This document shows positions 33,405 through 41,910 of a stretch of DNA of 44,550 nt, one piece after another. The notes beneath the pieces were generated by a model that ran no database searches, was not told where the DNA came from, and was given only the letters and a program-made list of their open reading frames with translations. Origin of the DNA: JANQRV01 sp964533785 (lineage in GTDB: Bacteria > Bacteroidota > Bacteroidia > Chitinophagales > Saprospiraceae); contig CAZHNG010000008.1 in the NCBI GenBank assembly GCA_964533785.1, positions 1 through 44,550 on the forward strand, given 5' to 3'. A program made the position numbers and the translations under genes. The stretch's first letter is position 1. Every line of letters begins with the position of its first letter.

Positions 33405-33548
33405 GACTCTTGACGCTAGACTCTAGAAGTTAGACTAAAAATTTTAACTAATTGACAATCAACGGAAATTTTATTTATTCTGAAAAATTGATATCCATTG
33501 AATATCAGCGTTTTGTTGTCTAAAATCTAGCGTCTAGCGTCAAAAGTC
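33405..33548. repeat. Imperfect 31-bp inverted repeat of the CTAGACG family
   Basis: Arms 33405-33435 and 33518-33548 match in 27 of 31 positions as reverse complements and enclose 82 AT-rich bases. Each arm contains the GACGCTAGAC unit and a TTAGAC block. The right arm carries the 15-base core also found at 15465-15479, and the CTAGACG unit forms the array at 1-53. Confidence 0.88.
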
Positions 33549-33591
33549 CAAAAGTAATAGGTACATCTTAAAATATATTCTTTCTTACTTA

Positions 33592-34161
33592 TTAGTTACC
33601 ACGATGTACTTGGTGAGGTTGGTGAGTTTGATGAACCTGATGAACTTGGTGAACCTGAACAGGGATAGGTGCTCCTTTAGAAAAACCTGGTCCGAAACTC
33701 AAAATATTTTGGAAGCCACCCAAGGAAACGGCAAAGTCTTGATAAGCACCATAATACGCTTCCAATTGATTCCTAAATAAAGACTGTTTTTCCGGAGAAA
33801 TATTGAAGGTTTCGCCAAAATTATTTACTACTAAATCAATTCTTTGTCTTGTTGCTTTTTTAGAACCTGCTGTACTAATATACAAAGGAGCAATACTAGA
33901 TACCCATTCAATATGGCTCTGAGCTTGCTTTTTGTCTTGGATGGCATTAACGTCAATGGTTTCAATGATCGAGTTAATCGTTTCGGCATAACTTTTTTCT
34001 GCCATAGCGAAGGCCTCTCTTTGTTCGATGAATTTATTAACCTGACTTCTACTTTTTCTCAAAAGTTTTGAGTAATCTGAATCAGTATATACCGCATCAG
34101 ATTGAGCGAATGTTACAGCACTGATTAAAAAAGCAAAGACAAAAATAACGTACGTTTTCAT
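33592..34161 (-). CDS. Secreted protein with His-Gln repeat tail
   Basis: This 189-residue protein has a signal peptide (cleavage after AVTFAQ, residue 20), then a helical charged domain (about 30-140) and a Gly-containing segment. The last 22 residues are five units of a tripeptide ending in His-Gln, written Val-His-Gln, Thr-His-Gln or Pro-His-Gln and encoded by 9-base repeats, ending in Arg-Gly-Asn. The tail could bind metal. The ATG at 34161 fits the signal peptide; a longer frame upstream to 34260 lacks it. I do not recognise the family. Confidence 0.75.
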   Translation of the reverse strand: MKTYVIFVFAFLISAVTFAQSDAVYTDSDYSKLLRKSRSQVNKFIEQREAFAMAEKSYAETINSIIETIDVNAIQDKKQAQSHIEWVSSIAPLYISTAGSKKATRQRIDLVVNNFGETFNISPEKQSLFRNQLEAYYGAYQDFAVSLGGFQNILSFGPGFSKGAPIPVQVHQVHQVHQTHQPHQVHRGN

Positions 34162-34337
34162 AAAAAACAGTTTTAGATTTTTAAAAAGGTGAACATTTTG
34201 AGGGAGGGAAATCAAAAAGCATAAGAAAAATGCAATATAAAAATACGAATAAATCTTCAATCATATACGATTTTTCATCAATTTAAGTTTCAGGGATAAT
34301 TGAAGATTTTGTATTGCTCTCAATCCTGATTTTTTGA

Positions 34338-35513
34338 CTATTTCAATATACTTACGATCTTTAGTGTCTCTTTTACCATTTCCGCCTTTCTTTTAGCAGT
34401 TGCCAGATCTTTGCCGATAATAGTGGCGTGTCCCATTTTCCGAAAGGGTTTAGTGGTTTTTTTGCCGTAAAGGTGAAAATTTACACCATCCATGGCGAGG
34501 CACTTTTCGAATCCTTCGTAATGAACCGGGCCCGTTTGTCCAGGGGCTCCCAATAAATTCATCATGACCGAAGAACATTTTAAGGCCGTACTGCCCAGGG
34601 GCAGGTTCAAGACGGCGCGCAAATGCTGCTCAAACTGTGAAGTATAGCAAGTATCGATCGTATGGTGGCCGCTGTTGTGGGGCCGGGGGGCTACTTCGTT
34701 AATGTATAATTTTCCGTCGTGAGTCAGGAATAATTCTACCGCCAGTAAACCACAGATATCCAGCGCCTGGATCGTATCTTTTGCCAGTTTCTTGGCAGCC
34801 GTATCTATTTCGGCGGAGATCCTTGCCGGACACAAAAGGTATTCTACAAGATTAGCCGTAGGGTGAAACTCCATCTCTACCGTCGGAAAGGTTTTGGTAT
34901 CACCGGCTTCGTTGCGGGCGACAATGACCGCTAACTCCTTGTGGAAGTCGATCTTTTCTTCTACTACACTCGGTACATTCATCAATCGATCCAGGTCGGA
35001 AGGACGGTTGATCACTTCTACGCCACGACCATCGTAACCGGCAGTACGGGACTTTTGAACAAAAGGGAATTCGACCTCCTGATCACGAATAGCACGGGCA
35101 ATGGAGGTTTTATCCTTTAGGAGGGAAAAGGAAGCCGTAGGTAAATCGTTTTGCTCAAAAAACTGCTTTTGTAGTCCTTTGTCCTGTATGAGCGCTAATT
35201 TCTCCGGCGAAGGATGAACGGTCTTTCCTTCCGCTTCTAATTTTTTTAAAGCTTCTACATTGACGTGTTCTATCTCGATGGTGAGAATATCCATCTGTTT
35301 ACCAAAGTTGTATACATCATCAAAATCATTAAAGTCACCTTCGGTAAAAGAACCGGCTATTATCCCAGCGGGAAAATTGCTAGCTTTATCCNNNNNNNNN
35401 NCCAGAAAATGTAACGAAAGGTGCCAGTTAGCAGCAGCCAAGGCCATCATTTTTCCTAATTGGCCACCACCCAGTACACCAATTTTTATTTCATGAAAAT
35501 TCTTATGCTTCAT
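34338..35513 (-). CDS. purK: 5-(carboxyamino)imidazole ribonucleotide synthase
   Basis: This is a 391-residue ATP-grasp enzyme of de novo purine synthesis that carboxylates AIR to N5-CAIR using bicarbonate and ATP. The N-terminal loop IGVLGGGQLGKM, the TIEIEHVN segment and the ATP-grasp motifs (PFVQKSRTAGYDGRG, AVELFLTHDGKLYINEVAPRPHNSGHHT in parts) are present. Ten unknown bases (35392-35401) fall in the first Rossmann strand, with the frame kept on both sides. The ATG at 35513 overlaps that of pyrC in a shared CATG. The PurE partner is not in the window. Confidence 0.95.
   Translation of the reverse strand: MKHKNFHEIKIGVLGGGQLGKMMALAAANWHLSLHFLXXXXDKASNFPAGIIAGSFTEGDFNDFDDVYNFGKQMDILTIEIEHVNVEALKKLEAEGKTVHPSPEKLALIQDKGLQKQFFEQNDLPTASFSLLKDKTSIARAIRDQEVEFPFVQKSRTAGYDGRGVEVINRPSDLDRLMNVPSVVEEKIDFHKELAVIVARNEAGDTKTFPTVEMEFHPTANLVEYLLCPARISAEIDTAAKKLAKDTIQALDICGLLAVELFLTHDGKLYINEVAPRPHNSGHHTIDTCYTSQFEQHLRAVLNLPLGSTALKCSSVMMNLLGAPGQTGPVHYEGFEKCLAMDGVNFHLYGKKTTKPFRKMGHATIIGKDLATAKRKAEMVKETLKIVSILK
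35392..35401. other. Assembly gap (10 N)
   Basis: A run of ten N interrupts purK around the end of the second strand of its Rossmann domain. Both flanks translate in the same frame, so the missing bases are a few codons at most or the run has a conventional length. Confidence 0.99.
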
Positions 35514-36849
35514 GTCCACCATTTTAATCAAGAACGCCAAAATAATCAATCGGGGAAAAATTTTTCCCGGTGATATTTTGATCAAGGGTCAATTTATAGA
35601 ACAGATTGACAGCGAAATAGATGTCAATGCCGATAAAGAAATCAATGCCGAAGGGCTTTATGCCATCCCTGGCATTATCGATGATCAGGTCCATTTCAGA
35701 GAGCCGGGCCTGACACACAAAGCTACGATTTATACGGAAGCTAAAGCTGGAGTGGCGGGAGGCATCACTTCTTTCATGGAAATGCCCAATACAAAACCAC
35801 CGGCACTCACCCAGGAATTGCTCCAGGCAAAATACGATATCGGTGCCAATACCGCCCTGGCCAATTATTCCTTTTTTATGGGCGCCTCCAATGACAATGT
35901 TGAAGAAGTCTTGAAAACCGATCCCAAAACCGTATGTGGCGTCAAGATCTTCATGGGTTCCAGTACCGGCAATATGCTGGTAGATGATGAAACGACCCTC
36001 CGGAATTTGTTTGCCAAAGTCCCCATGCTGATCGCTACCCACTGTGAAGATGAAACGACTATCAACGAAAATACTGCGCACTACCGGAGTATTTACGGAG
36101 AGGACATTCCCGTTCATTTACATCCGGTCATCCGAAGCGAAGAAGGATGCTATAAATCGTCCTCACTGGCCATCGAGTTAGCGAAAGAAAAAGAATACGA
36201 TACGCGCCTGCATATCCTGCACATTTCCACTGCCAAAGAACTGGATCTTTTTCGCAACGATATTCCATTGACGGATAAAAGAATTACCAGTGAAGTTTGC
36301 GTGCATCACCTTTATTTTAACAGCAACGATTACGATCAATTAGGCACGCAAATTAAGTGTAATCCAGCTATTAAGGGACCAGCGCACCAAGAGGCTTTAC
36401 TGACCGCATTGCTGGATGATCGTCTGGACATAATCGCAACTGACCACGCTCCTCATACCTGGAATGAAAAGCAAGGGACTTATTTTAAAGCGCCTTCCGG
36501 TGTACCTCTCGTACAACATTCCCTGAATGTGATGCTGGAATTCTATCACCGCAATTTGATTGCACTCGAAAGAATAGTGGAGAAAATGTGCCACGCCCCT
36601 GCTCAATGTTTCAAGGTTGACCGCAGGGGATACCTGGAAGAAGGCATGTGGGCGGATGTGGTGTTACTGGATGCCGACCAACAATGGACGGTAGCCAAAG
36701 ACAATATTTACCAAAAATGCGGCTGGTCTCCCTTTGAGGGACATACTTTTACCGGTCAGGTGAAGAGCACCATTGTCAGTGGCCATCTGGCCTATCATTT
36801 AGGGCAGTTCGATAAAAGTAAGAAAGGGGAGCGGTTGGCGTTTGTGTGA
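35512..36849 (+). CDS. pyrC: Dihydroorotase
   Basis: This 445-residue amidohydrolase closes carbamoyl aspartate to dihydroorotate in pyrimidine synthesis. It has REPG at 63-66, the metal-bridging Lys 145 (KIFMG), His 177 (THCED), His 237 (HILHIS) and Asp 311 (ATDHAPH). The first His of the usual HxH metal motif is Gln 59 (DDQVHFREPG), a form I recall as common in Bacteroidota dihydroorotases, so the enzyme is probably active. It is divergent from purK with no gap between the starts. No other pyr genes are adjacent. Confidence 0.94.
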   Translation: MSTILIKNAKIINRGKIFPGDILIKGQFIEQIDSEIDVNADKEINAEGLYAIPGIIDDQVHFREPGLTHKATIYTEAKAGVAGGITSFMEMPNTKPPALTQELLQAKYDIGANTALANYSFFMGASNDNVEEVLKTDPKTVCGVKIFMGSSTGNMLVDDETTLRNLFAKVPMLIATHCEDETTINENTAHYRSIYGEDIPVHLHPVIRSEEGCYKSSSLAIELAKEKEYDTRLHILHISTAKELDLFRNDIPLTDKRITSEVCVHHLYFNSNDYDQLGTQIKCNPAIKGPAHQEALLTALLDDRLDIIATDHAPHTWNEKQGTYFKAPSGVPLVQHSLNVMLEFYHRNLIALERIVEKMCHAPAQCFKVDRRGYLEEGMWADVVLLDADQQWTVAKDNIYQKCGWSPFEGHTFTGQVKSTIVSGHLAYHLGQFDKSKKGERLAFV

Positions 36850-36970
36850 TCTATGGCTTTAGAATGGTAAAGCTCGATACAAAAAAACGGTTCAAGAGGA
36901 AAAAAATCATTGAGACCATTTTTTGTAACTTCTTTGTTTCAGTTTATTATGGGGAAATGATAAAAGTGTT

Positions 36971-36995
36971 CTTTAAAAAACCCGTTGTTTTAAAG
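36971..36995. terminator. AT-rich hairpin between convergent genes
   Basis: An 8-bp perfect stem CTTTAAAA/TTTTAAAG with a 9-base loop lies between the ends of pyrC and the GH51 gene. It is short of GC pairs, so its strength as a terminator is uncertain. Confidence 0.4.
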
Positions 36996-37013
36996 CAATC
37001 GTGGGAATGCATC

Positions 37014-38987
37014 TCAATTAACCTCATTGATGTCAAGCCGGATTAAATGGATGGAGTACGGGAACACTTCCACCCGGTAGTCCTCCAGGAGAATGTCTGA
37101 TTCTTCGATCTTTACGGCGGGTTGTTTATCCGGATCGTTATAGGCCATCAGGTCATCATGTTGGATGAGCCATTGTTTTCCAGCATTTTCGAGGCGGGTA
37201 TTCCCAAAATCAAAGGTTACTTCCTGTTTTTCAGCTTTCGTATTGATGAGGGCCAGGGTCAAATAGGCCTGATCCGGGCTCATGGCGGCCACAATATCGA
37301 GATGGGTCGAATCGGCATTTACCTCTACGGGGATGGTGCCGAAATGCTGGCGATAAAGTTTTAGCGGTAGCCCAGTGGTTGCAAAACCGGCAGCGGTTGG
37401 TGTCGTTTTTATGCAGCCGATCACATTGACGGTCTGGGCGTAATTGGCCATAAAAAAAAGATCGCTGTTGCGGAAGTATTCGTGCAAACCTTTGGCTATT
37501 CCGAGAGCGTCCTGGTGATAATATCGTACCCCCAGTTCGCCGTAAATATAATCTCCATACCAATAGTTCCATTCGTCCATGGCAATGCGAATGTCTTTTT
37601 GCGCAAGGCCCGGGATTGAATCCCGGTATTTGCGGTGAGCTTCCGCTACGCCTCTAATCAAGCCGCTCACCAGACCGATGTGCTCTGACGGGGCTTCAGA
37701 ACCGGTCGCGTAAATATGCTCGCTCAACAGATCCATGTGATCGGAAGAACTACTGAGCATAGTGGCGCTCCACTCTCCGACGTGACCTACGGCAATCAGG
37801 CCGGCTTCCGGATCAACTTCTCGGATGGCTTCGGCCACCTTATTGTGCTTTTTCACGTATTCCGACAGGGGCATATGGCCGAGTTGCCAGTCGCCATACA
37901 TTTCATTACCGACCGCCCACCATTTTACCCCGTAAGGCTCGGAGTGACCGTTGGCAGCCCGCAATTTCCCCATTTCGGTATCGGCGGCGCCGTTGCAATA
38001 CTCAATCTCTTCGGCAACTTCCTCAACGGTGCCCAGGCCGGTATTGACGGCGATAAATGGCTCTGCATTGATCATTTCCATCAACTCCATATACTCATGA
38101 ATGCCCACATCATTGTGCTCAATGCCTTTCCAGGCAGGGTTCTTCCGAGGTGGTCTTTTATCTCTTTCCCCGATCCCGTCACGCCAGTTGTAGCCGCTGA
38201 CGAAGTTGCCGCCCGGCCAGCGATAGATCGGCGAATTCAATTCCTTGAGCAAATCTACAACGTCCTTCCGCCAACCTTTAACATGGTCTGCCGGCATCAG
38301 CGAAACCGTACCGATACGGAAACGGCCATTTACTTCGCTGAATATTTCCAGGGAAGTACTGTCACTGGTAAAAGAGGCCGTCAGCTCAAAGGGATAAGTT
38401 TGAAAGCCGGAAGTAAGGCGGTCGATGGTTACGGTCTCCGTTTGCCCTGCGGCTGATCTTAACTGGACGGAAATCGGTAACACAGATTCCTCACCGGCCA
38501 GGATAATCCGTCCAACGTACTTTTGGCCGGTTACGACACTCAGCTCATTTTGCCTGATGCCGGCTCTCTGACTTTCAACCATAACGACCGGCGTTTGCTC
38601 ACCAACATAGGGCTTCCCTTTGTCCATACTCAGGCTTCCGGCCGGCCCGATAACCTGCCAGGGTGATCCGGCCAGATGGGGATATTCCAGCAGAGAGCCA
38701 TCGCCCCAAAAGTTTTCAGAGGTCATCGCCCAGGGAGCATAATCATCGGTAACGGGGTAATAGAATTTCCGGTCCAGCAGCATTTCAGCCCAGATGCCTC
38801 CATAAATGCACCGGCCCAAATGCTCGATGAACTGGCCGTAGACGTATTTCTGAATGGGCTCTCCGGTTTGCTGAAGATCGACTTTAACATAGACTCCAGA
38901 AAAGGGGGTGTCCTGCTTGCAGCTCGTGAAGTACAAGCATCCAAACAGCAGCAGCGCAAAAAACAGGAAGGATGATCTTTTTTTCAT
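37014..38987 (-). CDS. GH51 alpha-L-arabinofuranosidase lipoprotein
   Basis: This 657-residue lipoprotein (Cys 23 in YFTSC) removes arabinose from arabinoxylan or arabinan, probably at the cell surface or in the periplasm. A galactose-binding-like domain (about 105-235) precedes a TIM barrel starting at YRWPGGNFVSGYNW. The acid/base Glu 362 is in WAVGNEMYG and the nucleophile Glu 472 in AMDEWNYWYG, followed by a C-terminal beta-sandwich. The ATG at 38987 begins a proper lipoprotein signal. It is divergent from a secreted esterase, a natural partner. No SusC/SusD pair lies in the window. Confidence 0.95.
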   Translation of the reverse strand: MKKRSSFLFFALLLFGCLYFTSCKQDTPFSGVYVKVDLQQTGEPIQKYVYGQFIEHLGRCIYGGIWAEMLLDRKFYYPVTDDYAPWAMTSENFWGDGSLLEYPHLAGSPWQVIGPAGSLSMDKGKPYVGEQTPVVMVESQRAGIRQNELSVVTGQKYVGRIILAGEESVLPISVQLRSAAGQTETVTIDRLTSGFQTYPFELTASFTSDSTSLEIFSEVNGRFRIGTVSLMPADHVKGWRKDVVDLLKELNSPIYRWPGGNFVSGYNWRDGIGERDKRPPRKNPAWKGIEHNDVGIHEYMELMEMINAEPFIAVNTGLGTVEEVAEEIEYCNGAADTEMGKLRAANGHSEPYGVKWWAVGNEMYGDWQLGHMPLSEYVKKHNKVAEAIREVDPEAGLIAVGHVGEWSATMLSSSSDHMDLLSEHIYATGSEAPSEHIGLVSGLIRGVAEAHRKYRDSIPGLAQKDIRIAMDEWNYWYGDYIYGELGVRYYHQDALGIAKGLHEYFRNSDLFFMANYAQTVNVIGCIKTTPTAAGFATTGLPLKLYRQHFGTIPVEVNADSTHLDIVAAMSPDQAYLTLALINTKAEKQEVTFDFGNTRLENAGKQWLIQHDDLMAYNDPDKQPAVKIEESDILLEDYRVEVFPYSIHLIRLDINEVN

Positions 38988-39123
38988 GAAGAGGAGATTG
39001 AAATTGTTGGAAAACCAAAAAACACTAAATTTTGAGTACAAAACAAAGCAGCTATGCGAAAATTCTTTATTCGTTACCTAAATATATCGGAAATTCGGTA
39101 AATATAGCTAGATTTATATGACA

Positions 39124-39150
39124 TTGGGATACTTCCCTTGAAATACATTG
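39124..39150 (+). promoter_or_regulatory. Possible promoter of the esterase gene
   Basis: TTG at 39124-39126 and TACATTG at 39144-39150 are 17 bases apart, a slightly shortened form of the Bacteroidota consensus, about 30 bases upstream of the esterase ATG. Confidence 0.35.
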
Positions 39151-39180
39151 ATTAAGTATCGACCAGTAAATTACTTCATT

Positions 39181-40134
39181 ATGTTTTTTACCCTTAAAAA
39201 CCTGGCTAGAATAGCCATGTTGGCCTACTGCTCACTTATCTTCGTTGAAATAACCACAGCGCAAGATGGAACTATATACCCACTCAGCCCCCCAGCCGAG
39301 CCGAATGCCATTCCGCTTGGTACGGGTAGTGTTGAGAACCAACCCGCCTCAGAGACCTGTTTCCGCCAGTGGGGAGACCCGATGGCTCGAAACATCACCA
39401 CTGCGACCCTCACCCCCTTCCTGCCGGAACCTGGAAAGGCGAATGGTGCGGCTGTGATCGTAGCACCAGGGGGAGGCTTCAGATGGCTTTCGATGGGTAA
39501 TGAGGGCTGGGAAGTTGCAGAGGCACTCGCAGAACAGGGAATCGCCGCCTTTGTACTTAAATACAGGCTCCATCCAACTGCAGAGTCCCTTGATGACTTC
39601 AAGACCTGGATGAATCGTCCACGCACGCCTCCAGCTGAATCTTCCGATACTTCTAAAGACGGAACACCACCGCGTCCACCGCGACTAGATCTATCCAACC
39701 AGCTCGAAGACGCTGAGGCCGCTTACGCCATGATCGTTAAACGAGCTGAGGAATGGGGGGTCGATACGACCAGAATAGGCATGATTGGCTTTTCGGCCGG
39801 TGCCGGCCTCACCATGCACTCAACCCTGAACTCTCAAATCATGGACCTGGCCTTCATCAATCCGATTTATGGCGGTATGGGTCCGGTAGAAGTGCCGGAG
39901 AATGCTCCTCCTATGTTCAATGTTATTGCCACCGATGATTTTCTCTTTAGGGGTCAGTTTGGTGTCATCGATTCTTGGTTCAAAGCAGGCATACCCGTTG
40001 AGTTTCATCTTTACCAAAATGGTGGTCACGGATTCGGATTGGGAAATCCCAACCGAACCAGCAATCGTTGGTTTGATGCCTTTATACACTGGTTAGACGT
40101 TAATGGCTTTCTCACGTCTAATTCCGATGAGTGA
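39181..40134 (+). CDS. Secreted alpha/beta hydrolase, probable carbohydrate esterase
   Basis: This 317-residue protein has a signal peptide (cleaved near ITTAQ, residue 28). The oxyanion-hole motif is APGGGFRW (95-102). The nucleophile Ser 205 is in GFSAG (203-207), an acidic residue lies in IATDD (about 252) and the catalytic His 283 in NGGHGFG. This pattern matches BD-FAE and acetylxylan-esterase-like proteins. An inserted Pro/Ser/Thr-rich loop at about 146-168 is unusual. Position beside the GH51 gene suggests removal of acetyl or feruloyl groups from arabinoxylan; the true ester is unknown. The ATG at 39181 is used because the signal peptide begins there. Confidence 0.88.
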   Translation: MFFTLKNLARIAMLAYCSLIFVEITTAQDGTIYPLSPPAEPNAIPLGTGSVENQPASETCFRQWGDPMARNITTATLTPFLPEPGKANGAAVIVAPGGGFRWLSMGNEGWEVAEALAEQGIAAFVLKYRLHPTAESLDDFKTWMNRPRTPPAESSDTSKDGTPPRPPRLDLSNQLEDAEAAYAMIVKRAEEWGVDTTRIGMIGFSAGAGLTMHSTLNSQIMDLAFINPIYGGMGPVEVPENAPPMFNVIATDDFLFRGQFGVIDSWFKAGIPVEFHLYQNGGHGFGLGNPNRTSNRWFDAFIHWLDVNGFLTSNSDE

Positions 40135-40393
40135 TAAGAGATGATTCTTGAAGTGTGTCGAGTGAGGAAATTGATTAGAAGAACCATTAAATGCCCACCG
40201 ATGTAAACGAATCCGTTGAACCCAAAAATCTTAAGGGTTATCTTTCTTAAAGTTTCCGAAACAGCTTTGCCTGGTTCTAAAAAACTAATGTATTTTAAGT
40301 CATCCATATTACACTTTTGGCAAAGCTTGGATTACCCCTAATCATTAGTGCTTTTTTCTTATTACATCTGGGCGTGTTTTAGCCCCACCCCTG

Positions 40394-41773
40394 TCACCGA
40401 AGGGCTTCAACTTCTTCAATCGTTTTAGGTTTGGGTTTACCTAGCAATTGGGGTCCATATTTCGTCATGACAAAATCTTCTTCATTCCGAATGCCTCCAA
40501 AATGGCGATAACGATCTACTTTTTCCCAATTAATAAACGTGTTGAATTTATTTTGGGAGCGCCAGCGGTCAATGAGTTCGGGGATAAAATAAATTCCTGG
40601 CTCAATAGTGAAAACATGGCCTGCTTCCAGAGGCTTCGCCAATCGCAGCGATTTCAAGCCAAATTGGGTGCTTTTAGGATGACCATCATAACCCACCCAC
40701 CCTTCCCCCAGGTCTTCCATATCGTGAACATCCAGCCCCATCATATGTCCCGTCCCGCAAGGAAAGAAAAGTGCATGGGCACCTGCCTCAACTGCGTCAG
40801 CAGTATTACCTTTCGTTAGTCCCATAGCTTTTAAGCCGTCGAAAATGGTGCCGCAGGCGGCCAGGTGGGCGTTCTTGAATGGAATGCCTAATCCCAACGC
40901 ATCGATTGCGGCCTGATGAGCATCTAAGGTGATTTGATAGATCTCTTTTTGTTCGGTCGTAAACTTTTGACCAACGGGAAAGGTGCTCGACAAATCCCCG
41001 GCATAGGACATGGGGCTTTCATAGCCAGCATCCAGCAAGAAGAGGTCTCCCTTCTTGATGGTATTTCCGTGGTAGTGGTTGTGTAAGGTTTGTCCATTTT
41101 TAGTGGCAATTATGGGAAATGAAATATCACCTCCGGCTGCAATGGCCGTTTTGTAAACCTCTGCGGTTATTTGTGCTTCCGTCATGCCGGGCCGGGCAAA
41201 CCTCATGGCTGCTATATGCATATCCACTGAAATATCGACTGCTTTATCAAGCTCCATGAGCTCTTCTGTTGTTTTAATTTCACGTTGACTCACTACGGCT
41301 TTTATCAATTCTAACGAGCATTTAGTGGCTACCTCCACCGGTGCAAGTCCAAGTAACTCCTGTAGCTTTATTTTATTTTCCGGACGGTACAAGGGTAAAA
41401 AATGAATGGGCCGCTTACTACTTTTTATGGAATCGAGTAGTCCTGCTAGCTTGTTGATGGGCTGAATATCCACCACACCGCATTGCTCTGCCTGCTCGAT
41501 AATAGTGGGCTGTGGCCCCATCCATACCGCATCCTCGACAGTGTATTCCTCTCCAAAAATAATCTCCCGGTCATTCTCGATATCCATCAAGCCTACCAAA
41601 CCAGGCCGCTGTATGCCGAAGTAATACAGAAAGGTACTATCCTGCCGAAAACGATAGGGGTTATCGGTATAATTCATCGGGGATTCTTCATTTCCGAACA
41701 GCAACATCACTCCTTTGCCTACTTTCTCCTTTACTACTTTTCGCCTTTCTATGTACGTTTTTTGTGAGAACAT
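40394..41773 (-). CDS. Xaa-Pro aminopeptidase (aminopeptidase P family)
   Basis: This 459-residue cytosolic metallopeptidase of the pita-bread fold has an N-terminal creatinase-like domain (about 1-170, with NEESPMNYTDNPYRFRQD). The catalytic domain has two Asp ligands in LLDAGYESPMSYAGDLSSTF, a His in GTGHMMGLDVHD, a Glu in FTIEPGIY and a Glu in GGIRNEEDFV. It removes the first residue from peptides with Pro in position two. It lies divergent from dipeptidyl peptidase IV, another Pro-specific peptidase, so the two form a proline-peptide degradation pair. No signal peptide is seen. Confidence 0.93.
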   Translation of the reverse strand: MFSQKTYIERRKVVKEKVGKGVMLLFGNEESPMNYTDNPYRFRQDSTFLYYFGIQRPGLVGLMDIENDREIIFGEEYTVEDAVWMGPQPTIIEQAEQCGVVDIQPINKLAGLLDSIKSSKRPIHFLPLYRPENKIKLQELLGLAPVEVATKCSLELIKAVVSQREIKTTEELMELDKAVDISVDMHIAAMRFARPGMTEAQITAEVYKTAIAAGGDISFPIIATKNGQTLHNHYHGNTIKKGDLFLLDAGYESPMSYAGDLSSTFPVGQKFTTEQKEIYQITLDAHQAAIDALGLGIPFKNAHLAACGTIFDGLKAMGLTKGNTADAVEAGAHALFFPCGTGHMMGLDVHDMEDLGEGWVGYDGHPKSTQFGLKSLRLAKPLEAGHVFTIEPGIYFIPELIDRWRSQNKFNTFINWEKVDRYRHFGGIRNEEDFVMTKYGPQLLGKPKPKTIEEVEALR

Positions 41774-41910
41774 CTTTTTGGATTTTAAATATGAATTTGA
41801 AGTAGCTAGATGTCAATCCATCTAAGTCATATAAACTGACGATCAATAAAGTGAATTTTTGTTACTTTCATGCTACTGCGAAATGGTCTTTTATTTAAAA
41901 AACAAGCTTT

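Noticed and set aside
36846..37046. A small Lys-rich plus-strand open frame between pyrC and GH51
   Set aside because: No start context and it runs into the GH51 gene; the region fits a convergent 3' gap.
37716..38456. A 246-codon plus-strand open frame
   Set aside because: It lies wholly antisense to the GH51 gene, has no family motif and is explained by the codon use of that gene.
40026..40307. A 93-codon minus-strand open frame after the esterase gene
   Set aside because: It has one hydrophobic stretch but overlaps the esterase C-terminus and has no promoter box or recognisable family.
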